64,000 nucleotides of DNA from Desulfuromonas sp. AOP6 (GCF_009731355.2 NZ_AP022810.1:310001-374000), one strand, 5' to 3'. Shown: positions 1 through 9,785, counted from the stretch's first letter. Translations and numbers: made by a program. Notes: generated by a model not told the origin, from the sequence alone.

Positions 1-714
1 GCGTTTGACATCCTTCTCCTTGGAAAAGGTCGCCAGCACCTGCAGGCCCTCTTCACCGGCGTCGGGGGCCAGCTGGGAGGGGACGAGGACCGAGGCGAGG
101 GCGAGGCGGTCGAGCAGTTCGACGGCCGATTTCACCATGGCGAAGGCCGCCTCCTTCTTTTTCGCCTCGTCCACCCGCCGGGCCAGTACGATCTGCTGAT
201 GATATTTGCGGGCCTGGTCGATCACGGGGACGACCTGCAGCAGAAAGGTCTTCAGTCCCTCCTGTTGTTCGTCCGATGGCAGTTGCCCCTTGCGGCTGCT
301 GTCGATACAGAGGACGCCCACGGCCCGTCCCTGGTGAACGAGGGGGAGATGATAGGAGGACTGCACACCAAAACGTTCCGCCAGTTCGAGGGCGAAAGAG
401 TTTTCCAGGGTCGCCACGTCGCTGACCCAGGCGGCTTCCTGGGTAGAATAGACCCGGCTGACCAGCAATTCCTCGGAGTTGATGGGGAAGCCCTGCCGGC
501 GAATGCTGCGGGCGTGGATGCCGTTGGCGGCGGCACATTTGAGGCTGCCGCTGGTCAGGTCCTCCAGATAGATGCGATAGCGGTGGTGTGGCGCGATGAG
601 ACCGATGGCCTCCATCATGACGTGCAGGATGTCTTCGAGGTTTTCCTTGCCGTAGCCGCAGATCTTTGCAGTCAGGTCGCGGACCTGGGGCGAGAGGTTG
701 GGTGCCGTATTCAT
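1..714 (-). CDS. GAF domain protein, C-terminus outside window
   Basis: The minus strand is open from an ATG at 712-714 to the left edge, giving 238 residues without a stop. About residues 20-170 look like a GAF sensor domain: predicted helix, then strands including LPLVHQGRAVGVLCID, a typical GAF core end. A charged helix rich in K and E follows (residues about 170-190) and could link to another helical or output domain beyond the edge. GAF domains bind small ligands or mediate dimerisation in signalling proteins; the ligand and output here are unknown. The gene is divergent from the RCK/antiporter pair, with 226 bases between the starts. It lacks a visible C-terminus, so it could be a stand-alone GAF protein or the sensor part of a larger regulator. 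Confidence 0.8.
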   Translation of the reverse strand, partial: MNTAPNLSPQVRDLTAKICGYGKENLEDILHVMMEAIGLIAPHHRYRIYLEDLTSGSLKCAAANGIHARSIRRQGFPINSEELLVSRVYSTQEAAWVSDVATLENSFALELAERFGVQSSYHLPLVHQGRAVGVLCIDSSRKGQLPSDEQQEGLKTFLLQVVPVIDQARKYHQQIVLARRVDEAKKKEAAFAMVKSAVELLDRLALASVLVPSQLAPDAGEEGLQVLATFSKEKDVKR

Positions 715-940
715 GGGTGTTGTGTCCTTCGTATGTAGGTAATGTACTCAGGCACTATACGCGCAGGCCGGGGCCTTTGTCAAAAGGTGGATTTCCTTCG
801 ATTTTTGTCAGATGAGCCTGTCAGATGAGTCTTGCCTTGTTAAAGGATAGACATTAAACTGACAGTCCTTTTTCATGAATCCCGCCGAGCTCATGCCCGG
901 ACGGGGATGACGATTTCCCGCATCCACGAGGATAGGCGAT

Positions 941-2422
941 ATGGCGTCCGGCAGAACTATCATCATCGGTCTGGGCAGCGTGGGCTTTCAGCTTCTGCGC
1001 CTGCTTTCGAAGGACTTTCAACTGACGTGCATCGATACCCGCCCCGACATTCTGGAGGCGGCTCGGCAACTCAAGGGCGACAGTCTGGTCACTCTGGTCG
1101 GCGATGCCACCAGCCGCCTGGTGCTGGCCGATGCCGGCGCCGCTGAAGCGGATATGGTGGTGGTCACCACCACCTCAGAAGCGATCAATATCGAGGTGGC
1201 CCGCGTCCTCTACGAGCACTTCGACGTTCCCCGGGTGGTGGCCATCGGCATCACCCAGAAGGGGATCGAGCAGCTGGAAGCCTATGACGTGGAGGTCGAA
1301 GGGCTCTTCGCTGTCAGCGCCATTGGTCTGCGCAACCGCCTCGAGGCCAAGACCAAGACGGTAACGGGCATCGGCCTCGGCAAGAACGAAATCCTCGAAG
1401 TCGAGGTACATCCCTACTCCCGTCTGGCCAACAAACCCCTTTCGTCGCTCAATCCCAAAAGCTGGCGCATCGGCATTATCTATCGCGAGGGGAATATCGT
1501 TATTCCCCGCGGCGAGACCATTTTGCGCCCCAAGGACCGCATCATTCTGCTCGGCGATCCCAAGGTGCTCAAGACCGTGGCCGACATGCTCACCTTTCGT
1601 TTCACTCTCTTTCCTCTCGAATACGGGGATACCCTGGTCGCCTACATCGGCCCCGGTGATTCGACGGACTACCTGGAGGAAATCGCCTATCTCGCCAGCG
1701 TCTACCCTTTGGAACGGGCCCTGTTTCTCTGCGGCGGTCGCAGCGAGCAGCTGGACAAGAGCCTCCAGACCATCGCCGAAAAACACCGGCTGACCGAGAT
1801 GGTTATCGAAGAGGTGCCCGGCCCCGTGCAGGAGAAGACCGTCAAGGAGCTTCTGCAGAAACACGGGCGCCGCGCCGGTATCGTGGTGCTGTCGCGCCAG
1901 GCGGCGATTGGCTCCTTCTTCCGGCGCTTCGGACACGGCCGCAAGCAGTTTCTGCGCGAGCTCTCCACCCTGGTCGGCTGTCCCGTGCTCATCGCCGGCG
2001 GCACCTTCCCCTATGCCGAGGTGGCGGTGCCCTGCTACGAACCGAACGGCCTGCAGTCGGCTCTCGAGACGACCCTGGAGATGACCTCGGCCATCGACTA
2101 CCGCATCAACGCGCTTTTCGTGACCCTTTCCCCCTATATTTCCTCCGAGCAGGAGACCGACGTTTTCGACGAAATGACCAAGACCGTGGCCGATCTGGGT
2201 CTGGTGTACAAGGCGAGCATTAAGAATGTCATCCTCGAAGGCAACCCCATCCGTTCCGTCGAGGAGGCGCTCGGCCGTTACAACCTGATGGTCAGCAGCA
2301 TCGGCAGCTGGCGCGAAAATAGCCTGCTGGGCGAACTCTTCCGTCCCGATGTGCCCTGGCGGATCGTGCTGGCCTCCCCGGTGAGTGTCCTGCTCATCCC
2401 CCCTGTCGAGGCGCTGGCCTAG
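941..2422 (+). CDS. TrkA-N/RCK domain potassium or cation channel regulatory protein
   Basis: 493 residues. The N-terminus has a Rossmann dinucleotide-binding motif, IIIGLGSVG (residues about 6-14), followed by an acidic residue at the end of strand two (CIDTRPD), which is the RCK_N/TrkA-N signature for NAD(H) or nucleotide binding. Residues about 135-220 match an RCK_C (TrkA-C) domain. The C-terminal 270 residues look like two alpha/beta universal-stress-like halves. Such proteins gate K+ uptake systems or CPA2 antiporters from the cytoplasm. The next gene, a CPA2 antiporter, starts 8 bases after this stop, so the two are almost certainly cotranscribed and probably form one regulated transporter. 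The start has GAGGA about ten bases upstream. Confidence 0.88.
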   Translation: MASGRTIIIGLGSVGFQLLRLLSKDFQLTCIDTRPDILEAARQLKGDSLVTLVGDATSRLVLADAGAAEADMVVVTTTSEAINIEVARVLYEHFDVPRVVAIGITQKGIEQLEAYDVEVEGLFAVSAIGLRNRLEAKTKTVTGIGLGKNEILEVEVHPYSRLANKPLSSLNPKSWRIGIIYREGNIVIPRGETILRPKDRIILLGDPKVLKTVADMLTFRFTLFPLEYGDTLVAYIGPGDSTDYLEEIAYLASVYPLERALFLCGGRSEQLDKSLQTIAEKHRLTEMVIEEVPGPVQEKTVKELLQKHGRRAGIVVLSRQAAIGSFFRRFGHGRKQFLRELSTLVGCPVLIAGGTFPYAEVAVPCYEPNGLQSALETTLEMTSAIDYRINALFVTLSPYISSEQETDVFDEMTKTVADLGLVYKASIKNVILEGNPIRSVEEALGRYNLMVSSIGSWRENSLLGELFRPDVPWRIVLASPVSVLLIPPVEALA

Positions 2423-2430
2423 GAGAGATA

Positions 2431-3588
2431 ATGCACGATCACCTTTTCTCCATGTTTCTGGTATTGGTCGGTGTCGCCATCATCCCTTTTCTGGCCCGGC
2501 GTTTCCGCGTGCCGTCGGCGGCCCTGGAGATCGTCTACGGGGTCCTGCTCTTCAATTTGTTGCTGGCAGGTCGGCCCGAATGGTTCGCCCTGCTCGAAGA
2601 GCTTGGCTTTATTTTTCTCATGTTCATAGCCGGTATGGAGCTCGATCTGCACCGCATCCGCAAGAGCGGCAAGACCGGCTGGTATCTGCTCATTTCTTTT
2701 CTCTCTTTCACCATTACTCCGCTGTTGTTCTGGATCGTCGGACAGCCCTTTTTTCTCGGTGTCGCCGTTGCCATGATTTCCGCCGGCATCGCCATCCCCG
2801 TTCTCAAGGAACTTGGCCTCATCAAGAGCACCTTGGGGCAGGACATCATCGGCGTCGCCCTGACGGGGGAGCTGCTCTCCATCCTCGTGCTGACCCTTAT
2901 CGACGCTTTTCACAACCACGGCGCCACCTGGGGGGCGGTCATGGAAATCGGCAAGCTCTCCCTCCTTTTCGCCCTCGCCCTGCTGGCTCTCAAAGGTTTG
3001 TACCTGGTGGCCTGGTGGCATCCTGAGCGGGTCGAAAAGGTGATGGAGAGTGAGGACCCTGTCGAGGAGGGCATCCGCGTGCTGGTGACCTTCGCTTTCG
3101 CCGGCGGGCTGCTGGCCCTGGCGGCAGGGGCCGAGCCGATTCTCGGCTCCTTCCTGCTCGGGGTGGTGTTCAGCTATGTCTTCAAAAGCCGCGGACGCTT
3201 TGAAGAAAAGATCAATGCTCTTGGTTTCGGTTTTCTCATTCCCTTCTTCTTTATCGGGGTCGGCTCCCGCCTGTCTTTCGATCACCTCGCCTCCCTGGAA
3301 ATCGTGGGGATCGCCCTTGGACTGACTCTCATGGTCCTGGTCAGCAACCTCTATCCCCTGCTGCTGGCCAAGCCCCTGCAAATCAGCCTGCGCGAGGCGT
3401 TCAGTATGTCCATCCTCCTTTCGGCCCCCCTGTCCATGATCGTCGTCGCCGGTACCCTGGGCGAGCGCATGGGCCTGGTTTCCCCAAGAGTACAGGGGGC
3501 ACTCATCCTCACGGCCCTGCTGGCCAGCGTCATCTATCCCTCCCTTTTCCGCCTGCTGGCGCGCCGGCAGGAAATTTCGGCTGATTGA
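2431..3588 (+). CDS. CPA2-family cation:proton antiporter (KefB/NhaS type)
   Basis: 385 residues, nearly all membrane-spanning (about 11-12 hydrophobic segments), matching Na_H_Exchanger (PF00999). The N-terminus LARRFRVPSAALEIVYGVLLFN is a typical first-to-second helix region, and GMELDLHRI is the conserved sequence following helix three. It lacks the C-terminal RCK domain that Kef proteins carry; that regulatory function is supplied by the preceding gene, 8 bases upstream. Expected role is monovalent cation/proton exchange in the inner membrane for pH or osmotic control. The transported ion cannot be told from sequence. AGGAGA lies just upstream of the ATG. Confidence 0.88.
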   Translation: MHDHLFSMFLVLVGVAIIPFLARRFRVPSAALEIVYGVLLFNLLLAGRPEWFALLEELGFIFLMFIAGMELDLHRIRKSGKTGWYLLISFLSFTITPLLFWIVGQPFFLGVAVAMISAGIAIPVLKELGLIKSTLGQDIIGVALTGELLSILVLTLIDAFHNHGATWGAVMEIGKLSLLFALALLALKGLYLVAWWHPERVEKVMESEDPVEEGIRVLVTFAFAGGLLALAAGAEPILGSFLLGVVFSYVFKSRGRFEEKINALGFGFLIPFFFIGVGSRLSFDHLASLEIVGIALGLTLMVLVSNLYPLLLAKPLQISLREAFSMSILLSAPLSMIVVAGTLGERMGLVSPRVQGALILTALLASVIYPSLFRLLARRQEISAD

Positions 3589-3589
3589 C

Positions 3590-4222
3590 CAGCCTGCTGG
3601 CGCTAATTTCGTATTGTTTTAAACGGTGTCCGAGTGTTGGCCCTGCCTGGAATGAGGTGGAGTATTTTTTTGTTCTTTTTTGGCAAAAGGAGGCTGAGGG
3701 TGAAAACCTTTTAAACCTTAAACCGTCGGGTTCCGGCCCGACAGCCGGGTTCCTTTTCTTTGGGCGCAAAGAAAAGGAACCAAAAGAAACGCTTTTATTT
3801 CTTGTGCCTGGTGGCGGTGCTTCGTGGAGGCAGCAGCTCATTTGACACGTTGGGTACTCCGTGGCACCTGAAAGCGAAAGGCCCCATTGAGAAACAAGTT
3901 TCTCAAATGGGTTAACTTGGAGGCGCGGTTTGTTATAGGCAGGACACTGCAGTGATCTGGTTTTTTAAAACCGGTTGTGACTGGCAGCTCAGAGCAATAG
4001 GGTGCAGGGCCGGCTCAATTTAACCCGTGTGAACGAAGTGAGCCGGGGCCTTTCGCCCTTCCTTGAATCGAAGTCGAGCCGTTCTTAGTTAGCAACGAGA
4101 CCCAAAAGGTGCACCAACCCCGCAAAAGAAATAAAAAAAAGCCGCTTTTTGCCTCCTTTTTGTCGGCTTGAACAAAAAGGAGGTCGCCTGCCGGGGCGAG
4201 TCCCGGCGGTCTTAACCCAACA
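3590..4222. repeat. Non-coding palindrome-rich intergenic element
   Basis: About 630 bases without a convincing gene. It holds several strong inverted repeats: a perfect 14-base palindrome with a GGCG loop (3749-3780), an imperfect 13/14-base pair CCCATTGAGAAAC / GTTTCTCAAATGGG (3883-3911), and a perfect 12-base pair CCTCCTTTTTGT / ACAAAAAGGAGG with an 8-base loop (4152-4183). The composition (TTCTTTGG, AAAGAAAAGG runs) resembles intergenic repeat elements that create spurious short genes in many proteobacteria. It may be a mobile palindromic repeat, a structured RNA, or accumulated terminators of the converging transcription units. Nothing here identifies a transposase. Confidence 0.5.
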
Positions 4223-4223
4223 A

Positions 4224-4260
4224 CAAAAAAAAAGGCCGAACCCTTTACAGAGTCCGGCCC
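4224..4260 (-). terminator. Rho-independent terminator of porin gene
   Basis: Read on the minus strand, GGCCG and ACTCT pair with AGGGT and CGGCC around a GTAA loop, followed by nine T residues. It lies about 35 bases after the porin stop codon. Confidence 0.85.
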
Positions 4261-4293
4261 AATCCCTTCGAAAGATCGAAAGAGCAGAATGGA

Positions 4294-5535
4294 TTAGAAA
4301 ATCACCTGCGCCTGCAGCCGGAACAGGTTCTCATCGCTGTTCACACTGCGATCGTCTTCGATCATGCTGTAATCAGCCTGCACCTTGAGATTGTGCTTGT
4401 CGAAATAGTAGTTGACACCCAGGGTGGTTTCGTTCTTGTCGAACTTGGTGTAAGCCGCCGCATCGGTCGACTCAATGGCCGAGTAGCGGGCGGCCACCTC
4501 AAGCTGTTTGGGCAGAATCTGGTAGCCGGCCTGAATGTAGTAGCCATCCGCATCCCAGTCAGCACCCACTTTAGGGTCGGCGTTGAGGGTAAAGTACTCG
4601 CTGCCGAAGGTCAAGCCGCTGTATTTGGCGTGGAGGTTCAAGGTGTAGAGAGTCCAGTCGAGCTCGTCACCAAAAGTGGCGGTGAAGGTGGCCGGGTCGT
4701 TAATATCGTCGATGTTCAGGGCCTTGTCGAGGGTGTCGTTGCTGCCGTCGATCTCACCCATGTCGTTACCGCTCATGGTTTCAGTGGCGAAAGAGGCGCC
4801 GATGTTGACCAGCAGCTTCTTCTCGTTGAAGGAGGGCTCGTCCATCTTGAAGGCGCCGAGAGGGTTGATGTCGAGTCGGCCGACCAACATGTGGTTGTCA
4901 TCGGGATTACTCTGGTTGGGGCCGTTGCCATTGAAGACGCCAAGACGGTACTCAAGGCGTTTGTCCATGAACTGGCCGGAAGCCTGCAGGCCGAGGTCGT
5001 AGCCGAGGTTGAAAGTTTCGTTGGCCAGGGAGCGGTCGACGAAGAGCTGGCTGCCGGAAGAAGTCAGTTCCTGACGGCCCTGGGCGGGCTTGAACTGGCC
5101 GACAGTGAGGCTGAAGGGATTGGCGACCTTGTACGTAAAATAGGCGTCTTCGAGGACCGAGTCGCCACCGCCGAAATTCTGCTGCCACTTATAGGTGAGG
5201 TTTTTGGAAAAGACATTGCCCTGTAGCCAGAACTTCATGCGGCGGATGCGGAAGTTGCTCTCGGTATCCTCGGCACCGTCGTCGTCCAGGTTCTCGTAGC
5301 GGGCCTGCAGGCGTCCCCCAACCTGGGCTTTGTAGCGGCCGTCCTCGGTCTGTACCGTGATGCCTTTGCCAGGTTGGTAGGTGGTCAGGTCGCTATGTTT
5401 GGTCGCTTCTTTGTAATCTTCTTCAGTGATGACACCCTTGTCCTTGAGAATCTCTTCAAGGGTTTTGGCCTGGACGTTGCTGCAGATGCCGAACATGGCC
5501 GTAGCCATAAGGGCCGTGGTCAGAAAGCGCTTCAT
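4294..5535 (-). CDS. Phosphate-selective porin O/P family outer-membrane protein
   Basis: 413 residues with a signal peptide (MKRFLTTALMATAMFGICSNVQA, cleavage near residue 23). A short coiled segment (KTLEEILKDKGVITEEDYKEA) typical of OprP/OprO-family and Desulfuromonadales porins precedes the barrel. The repeated alternation of aromatic and polar residues (RRMKFWLQGN, LTYKWQQNF, LTVGQFKPAQGRQELTSSG) matches PF07396, and the protein ends in F after a beta strand (LFRLQAQVIF), the usual outer-membrane assembly signal. It should form a trimeric channel with possible anion preference; substrate is inferred from family only. AGGAGG lies just upstream of the ATG, and a T-rich terminator follows the stop. 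Confidence 0.88.
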   Translation of the reverse strand: MKRFLTTALMATAMFGICSNVQAKTLEEILKDKGVITEEDYKEATKHSDLTTYQPGKGITVQTEDGRYKAQVGGRLQARYENLDDDGAEDTESNFRIRRMKFWLQGNVFSKNLTYKWQQNFGGGDSVLEDAYFTYKVANPFSLTVGQFKPAQGRQELTSSGSQLFVDRSLANETFNLGYDLGLQASGQFMDKRLEYRLGVFNGNGPNQSNPDDNHMLVGRLDINPLGAFKMDEPSFNEKKLLVNIGASFATETMSGNDMGEIDGSNDTLDKALNIDDINDPATFTATFGDELDWTLYTLNLHAKYSGLTFGSEYFTLNADPKVGADWDADGYYIQAGYQILPKQLEVAARYSAIESTDAAAYTKFDKNETTLGVNYYFDKHNLKVQADYSMIEDDRSVNSDENLFRLQAQVIF

Positions 5536-5588
5536 TTTTTTCCTCCTGATGCTGTTTCATAGGGATGATGATTGCTGCCCCGGCGGGG

Positions 5589-5648
5589 CATGACAAATAG
5601 ACGTGGAAAAACGTTGAGAAGTTCCCCTCCTTTCCTCATGACAAATAG
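5589..5648. promoter_or_regulatory. Two 12-base direct repeats CATGACAAATAG upstream of porin
   Basis: Identical CATGACAAATAG units lie at 5589-5600 and 5637-5648, 48 bases apart, 54 and 102 bases upstream of the porin start. Read towards the porin they are CTATTTGTCATG, containing TGTCAT, similar to the half-site of Pho boxes. A shared regulator site is an inference. Confidence 0.4.
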
Positions 5649-5676
5649 TATGTCGAAACTGCTTTGCCGCCGGATA

Positions 5677-5898
5677 TCAGCGTGAACTGACGTCGACAGC
5701 GGGCGTATAGCAAAAAGCGCGGCTCTGCCGCAGCATCCTGGCCAGGAAGATGCCACAGAGATCGTAGTCCTCGGTTTCACAGAGGCGGCGGCGGTCCCCG
5801 TTGATGGGCAGGCCGTTAAAGGCGGCCAGGCAACGGGCGGGCCCAGTGCCGAGGTGCGGGCACTGTTGCTGGGACGGCTGAATAGATGTCAGGTTCAT
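5677..5898 (-). CDS. Small cysteine-rich protein of unknown function
   Basis: 73 residues when started at the ATG at 5898, which has AGGAG seven bases upstream; a longer frame to 5922 lacks such a site. Five cysteines are arranged as CPHLGTGPARC...RRRLCETEDYDLC plus a C-terminal one (AFCY), resembling a metal-binding or redox motif. No signal peptide or membrane segment is seen. It lies upstream of and in line with the porin, separated by 140 bases that hold the CATGACAAATAG repeats, so the porin probably has its own promoter. I do not recognise the family. Confidence 0.6.
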   Translation of the reverse strand: MNLTSIQPSQQQCPHLGTGPARCLAAFNGLPINGDRRRLCETEDYDLCGIFLARMLRQSRAFCYTPAVDVSSR

Positions 5899-6099
5899 AT
5901 GAGGCTCCTGTGTCGTTGACAATGTGAGGGAACCTTAGGGGGGGGATGTTGGATTTCTGTTGGCAATCGATTAGAATTCTGTGAGACCGTCAGTTTTTAA
6001 AAGAGGTCTCTCCCCGGGCGTTTTCCCTTGCCGCCCGCGGTTAAAAAGTGTACCCCTAGGGGCCTGAACGTCAACCGTCTTTCGCATCAAGGAGACCCC

Positions 6100-7263
6100 A
6101 TGGGAATTTTGTCCAACACCGTCAGCATCTGCCAGTTTCAGGTCATCGGAGAGACGTCGACGGATGATTTTTTTGCCTGGGCCGGCGAGTGCCTGGCCGC
6201 CAACGCCTTTCACCCTATCGAGCAGACGAGCGAAGAGCTCTCCGTCGGCTGGGTGCATCTCGCTGACCCCAAAGAGCAGGATTTTTCGCTGCCGCAGGTC
6301 TGTCGCCGTGACCATTATCTGATCTTCAGCCTGCGACGCGATCAGCGCCGGGTGCCTGCAGCGCTCATGCGGGCCCACCTGGAGCAGGCCCAGAACGACT
6401 TCCTCAGCGCCCATCCCGGTCAGCAGCGGGTGGGAAAACAGAAGAAGGAAGAGCTGCGCGAGGCAGTGCGCGGAGCGCTCTTGGCCCGCACGCTGCCCAT
6501 CCCGGCCGTTTACGACGCGGTCTGGGACACCCGCAGCAACCTGCTCACCTTCACCAGCCTCAGCCCCAAGGTGACGGAGCTTTTTGAAGGCCTGTTCAAA
6601 CAGACCTTCACAGGGCTGCGCCTAGTCGCCCTGCATCCCATGGCGCGGGCGGCGCGGGTCGTGCCGGCAACGCTGCAGCCCGCCCTCCAGCAGGCAAACC
6701 GAGCCACCACCGAGGCCGTGCTTGAGCAGATTCAGCAGAACGCCTGGCTGGGGAGCGACTTTCTGCTCTGGCTGCTCTACCAGACCCTGGAGAGTCCTTC
6801 CACCTATCAGGTGAAGCAGCCTGGGATAGCGGCCGAGGGAGAATCCTTTGTCGCCACCCTCAACGACCGTCTGGTGCTCCTCGGTGGCATCGAGGGGGGA
6901 TTACAGAAGATCACTGTGGCCGGCCCCCAGGACCATTTCGGCGAGGTGCGCGCCGCCCTGCAGCACGGCAAGCAGATCATCGAAGCTAATCTCACCATGG
7001 AAAAACAGGAACACGCCTGGAAGATGACCTTCAAGGGGGGCCTCTTTCATTTTGCCGGCTACAAGGCGCCGGCGGTCAAGCTGGAAAAGGATGCCATTAC
7101 TGATGCCGCCAGCGAAAAAGAGGCCCTCTTCTACGAGCGCATGGCTGTGCTGGAAGAAGGACTGCAGCTCTTCGACAGCCTGCTGTCCACCTTTCTGGAG
7201 CAGCGCTTGCGGGATTGGTCCGTGGTTGAAAAAGATATCACCGGGTGGCTGGAGCAAGCCTAG
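6100..7263 (+). CDS. rdgC: RdgC-like recombination-associated protein
   Basis: 387 residues from the ATG at 6100, which follows AAGGAGA; an in-frame ATG 24 codons earlier has no ribosome site. The N-terminal part (MGILSNTVSICQFQV) and the block ELREAVRGALLARTLP...VYDAVWDTRSNLLTFTS align by eye with the RdgC fold (conserved R-A-F/L-P, then W-D-T-x-x-x-L). RdgC forms a ring-shaped dimer that binds double-stranded DNA and restrains RecA-mediated exchange. This copy is longer than the E. coli protein (303 residues), with an insertion and a helical C-terminal extension, as in related deltaproteobacteria. Located alone ahead of a small membrane protein gene. Confidence 0.8.
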   Translation: MGILSNTVSICQFQVIGETSTDDFFAWAGECLAANAFHPIEQTSEELSVGWVHLADPKEQDFSLPQVCRRDHYLIFSLRRDQRRVPAALMRAHLEQAQNDFLSAHPGQQRVGKQKKEELREAVRGALLARTLPIPAVYDAVWDTRSNLLTFTSLSPKVTELFEGLFKQTFTGLRLVALHPMARAARVVPATLQPALQQANRATTEAVLEQIQQNAWLGSDFLLWLLYQTLESPSTYQVKQPGIAAEGESFVATLNDRLVLLGGIEGGLQKITVAGPQDHFGEVRAALQHGKQIIEANLTMEKQEHAWKMTFKGGLFHFAGYKAPAVKLEKDAITDAASEKEALFYERMAVLEEGLQLFDSLLSTFLEQRLRDWSVVEKDITGWLEQA

Positions 7264-7305
7264 ATGGGCTGAGCTGAGGTGAGTTGCTGGTCGAAGGGGG
7301 GAGCT

Positions 7306-7677
7306 ATGGGAGAGTACGAGCCGGGAGGGAAGCTGGAAAGGCGCCGCAAGCGTGACCTTGTATGGCGGGCGGCCCGTTGGCTGGCGGTGGCGGGGTGGGC
7401 TGCCATGGTGGCGGCGGTGCTGTTGCTGGCGCAGGCCAAACCGCCGACCGAGACTTTTTTCGACCGCTACTTCGGTGTTCCTCTGCGTTCCTGGTGGGAT
7501 ACCTCGCTGACCCCCTATATTCTTTACTTCATGATTCTTGGTCTGGCGGTCAGCCTGGCCGGTCTTCTCTTCAATTTCCTGCGCAGCCGCCGTCGGGATG
7601 ACGAATTCCTGGTGTCACTGGCCCTGCTGGCCGGCTTTTCGGTGCTGGGACTTATTCTCCATCTGCGTTATTTCTAA
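7306..7677 (+). CDS. Small membrane protein, unknown function
   Basis: 123 residues from the ATG at 7306, preceded by GGGGGAG. A basic N-terminus (KLERRRKRDLVWRAARW) precedes a first membrane segment (about residues 22-43); two more segments follow at about 68-90 and 102-119, giving three helices with the basic end predicted in the cytoplasm. It begins 42 bases after rdgC on the same strand and likely shares its transcript. No family is recognised. Confidence 0.65.
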   Translation: MGEYEPGGKLERRRKRDLVWRAARWLAVAGWAAMVAAVLLLAQAKPPTETFFDRYFGVPLRSWWDTSLTPYILYFMILGLAVSLAGLLFNFLRSRRRDDEFLVSLALLAGFSVLGLILHLRYF

Positions 7678-7687
7678 GTGCCTAGTG

Positions 7688-9757
7688 TCAGCCGAGCCCG
7701 AAGCGCTGCTGAGCCTCGGCTGGTGCCTCCTCGAAGCGGGAGAACTCCATGGTGAAGGTGCCTCGGCCCTTGGTGGCGCTGCGCAGTTCGGTCATGTAGC
7801 CGAACATCTCGGCCAGAGGCACCTGGGCCTGTACCACTTCGACGTCGCCGCGGGAGGTCATGCCTTCGATGCGGCCCCGCTTCTGCTGCAGAGTACCGAA
7901 AACCTTGCCGGCATATTCAGAAGGTACCGTCAGTTCGAGGGCCATAAGCGGTTCCAGCAGCATGACGCCCGCATCGCGGCCGGCCAGCGCCAGGCCTCTT
8001 TGTGCGGCGGCCTGCAGGCCCAGTGGTGTGGTCAGGTTGGCAATGTAGGGGGTTTCCACGACCACGACTTCGAGGTCGGTGAGGGGATAGCCCGTGCGAA
8101 GACCGGCGGCACAGCTCTGTTTCAGGCTGTCCAGCAGCAGTTGGCGCAGCTCCGTGGGCAGGGGCCAGTTTTCCTCCGCCGGCAGCGTAAAACGTAGCCC
8201 GGCGCCGCGTTCCAGTGGCTGTAGCCGCAGGAGAATCTCCCCCCGTTGCAGTTTGCCGTCCACTTCCCGCTCAAAAATTTCCCGCCGTTCTATAACTTTC
8301 TTCAGTGTTTCCCGGTAGACCACCTGGGGGCGTCCGGTTTTGACCTGCACCCCGAAATCCCGCTTGAGCCTTTCCGACAGCACTTCCAGGTGCAGTTCCC
8401 CCATGCCGGTGAGGATGGTCTGCCCAGTTTCGGCATCCTCACGCACACGGAAAGTGGGGTCTTCCCATTGCAGCTTGGCCAGGCTGGGGAAGAGCTTTTC
8501 CCGGTCATCCAGACCATGAGGTTCCACTGCCAGAGAGACAACCGGTTCGGGGATGGAGAGGCCGGCCAGCAGCAGGGGATGCGCCGGATCGCACAGGGTG
8601 TCGCCGGTGAGGGCGTCCTTCAGGCCGGTAACTGCGACGATGTCGCCGGCCTGGGCGCTGTCCAGGCGCTCGCGCTTGTGGGCGTGCATGCGAAAGAGGC
8701 GGGCCACCTTCTCCGACCTGTGACGGCTGCTGTTGAACAGGGTGTCACCCGGTTTCAGCGTGCCTGCGTAGAGCCGTAGATAGGTGAGTTTGCGCCCCTC
8801 ATCGGCGAGGACTTTGAAGGCCAGCGCGCAGAGCGGGGCCTTGGGGTCGCAGGAGACCGTGCTGGACTCCTCGGGGTTCTCAGGATGGTGCGCCAAAGCC
8901 GGCGGCGCCTCAAGAGGAGAGGGGAGGAGCTGACCCACGGCGTCGAGCAGCGGCTGGATGCCCTTGTTGCGCAGGGCGCTGCCGAGAAAGACGGGGAACA
9001 GGCGCCCGCTCAGGGTGCCCTGGCGCAGGGCCGCGGTGAGGCGCTCGGCAGGGACGGGCTGGCCATCGAGAAAATCGGCCAGAATGGTGTCGTCGAAATC
9101 GGCCGCGGCCTCGACGATTTTTTCCCGCGCCGCCGCCACCTCCGCCGTCATTTCGGCGGGGACGGGCGTTTCCTCGACGGTGCACCCCTGATCCTTTTCC
9201 GAGAAGGTCAAAAGACGGTCGCCCAGAATGTCGATGACCCCGTGAAATTCTCCTTCAAAACCGAGGGGGAGCTGCAGCAGCACGGTCCTGGCGGCCAGCT
9301 GTTTCTCCATCTGCGCCAGCACCTGCCGGTAGTCGGCGCCGATGCGGTCCATCTTGTTGATAAGACAGATGCGGGGGACGTGGTAGCGGTTGGCCTGTCG
9401 CCACACCGATTCGCTTTGGGGCTGTACCCCCTCGACGGCGCTGAAGATGGCCAGGGCGCCGTCGAGCGCGCGCAGGGAGCGCTCGACTTCGATGGTGAAG
9501 TCGATATGGCCGGGAGTGTCGATGAGGTTGATCCACAGGTCTTTCCAGTGGCAGGTGGTGCTGGTGGCGGTGATGGTGATGCCCCGCTCCTGCTCCTGAT
9601 CCATCCAGTCCATGCTGGCGGCGCCCTCATGAACTTCACCCATCTTGTGGATTTCGCCGGTGTAGAAGAGAATGCGTTCCGACACCGTGGTCTTGCCGGC
9701 GTCGATATGGGAGATGATGCCGAGGTTGCGTATTGAGGAAAGGTGCGGTGTGTTCAT
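7688..9757 (-). CDS. fusA: Elongation factor G (second, stand-alone copy)
   Basis: 689 residues, full length for EF-G. G1 motif SHIDAGKTT (about 16-24), switch I/G2 region with QERGITIT, G3 DTPGH, G4 NKMD are all present, followed by domains II-V. It catalyses GTP-dependent translocation, or with ribosome recycling factor, subunit splitting. The gene is not in a str operon (no rpsL, rpsG or tuf neighbours), so it is probably a paralogue rather than the housekeeping copy. It ends a minus-strand run that starts at the chemoreceptor (14875); the gene upstream stops 28 bases before its start. Its specialised role, if any, is unknown. Confidence 0.9.
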   Translation of the reverse strand: MNTPHLSSIRNLGIISHIDAGKTTVSERILFYTGEIHKMGEVHEGAASMDWMDQEQERGITITATSTTCHWKDLWINLIDTPGHIDFTIEVERSLRALDGALAIFSAVEGVQPQSESVWRQANRYHVPRICLINKMDRIGADYRQVLAQMEKQLAARTVLLQLPLGFEGEFHGVIDILGDRLLTFSEKDQGCTVEETPVPAEMTAEVAAAREKIVEAAADFDDTILADFLDGQPVPAERLTAALRQGTLSGRLFPVFLGSALRNKGIQPLLDAVGQLLPSPLEAPPALAHHPENPEESSTVSCDPKAPLCALAFKVLADEGRKLTYLRLYAGTLKPGDTLFNSSRHRSEKVARLFRMHAHKRERLDSAQAGDIVAVTGLKDALTGDTLCDPAHPLLLAGLSIPEPVVSLAVEPHGLDDREKLFPSLAKLQWEDPTFRVREDAETGQTILTGMGELHLEVLSERLKRDFGVQVKTGRPQVVYRETLKKVIERREIFEREVDGKLQRGEILLRLQPLERGAGLRFTLPAEENWPLPTELRQLLLDSLKQSCAAGLRTGYPLTDLEVVVVETPYIANLTTPLGLQAAAQRGLALAGRDAGVMLLEPLMALELTVPSEYAGKVFGTLQQKRGRIEGMTSRGDVEVVQAQVPLAEMFGYMTELRSATKGRGTFTMEFSRFEEAPAEAQQRFGLG

Positions 9758-9785
9758 GAGCCCCCCGTCGGCAGGCTCTACCCGA

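Noticed and set aside
3585-3845. 86-codon plus-strand frame after the antiporter
   Set aside because: It is made by the palindromic element and resembles the spurious genes such repeats create.
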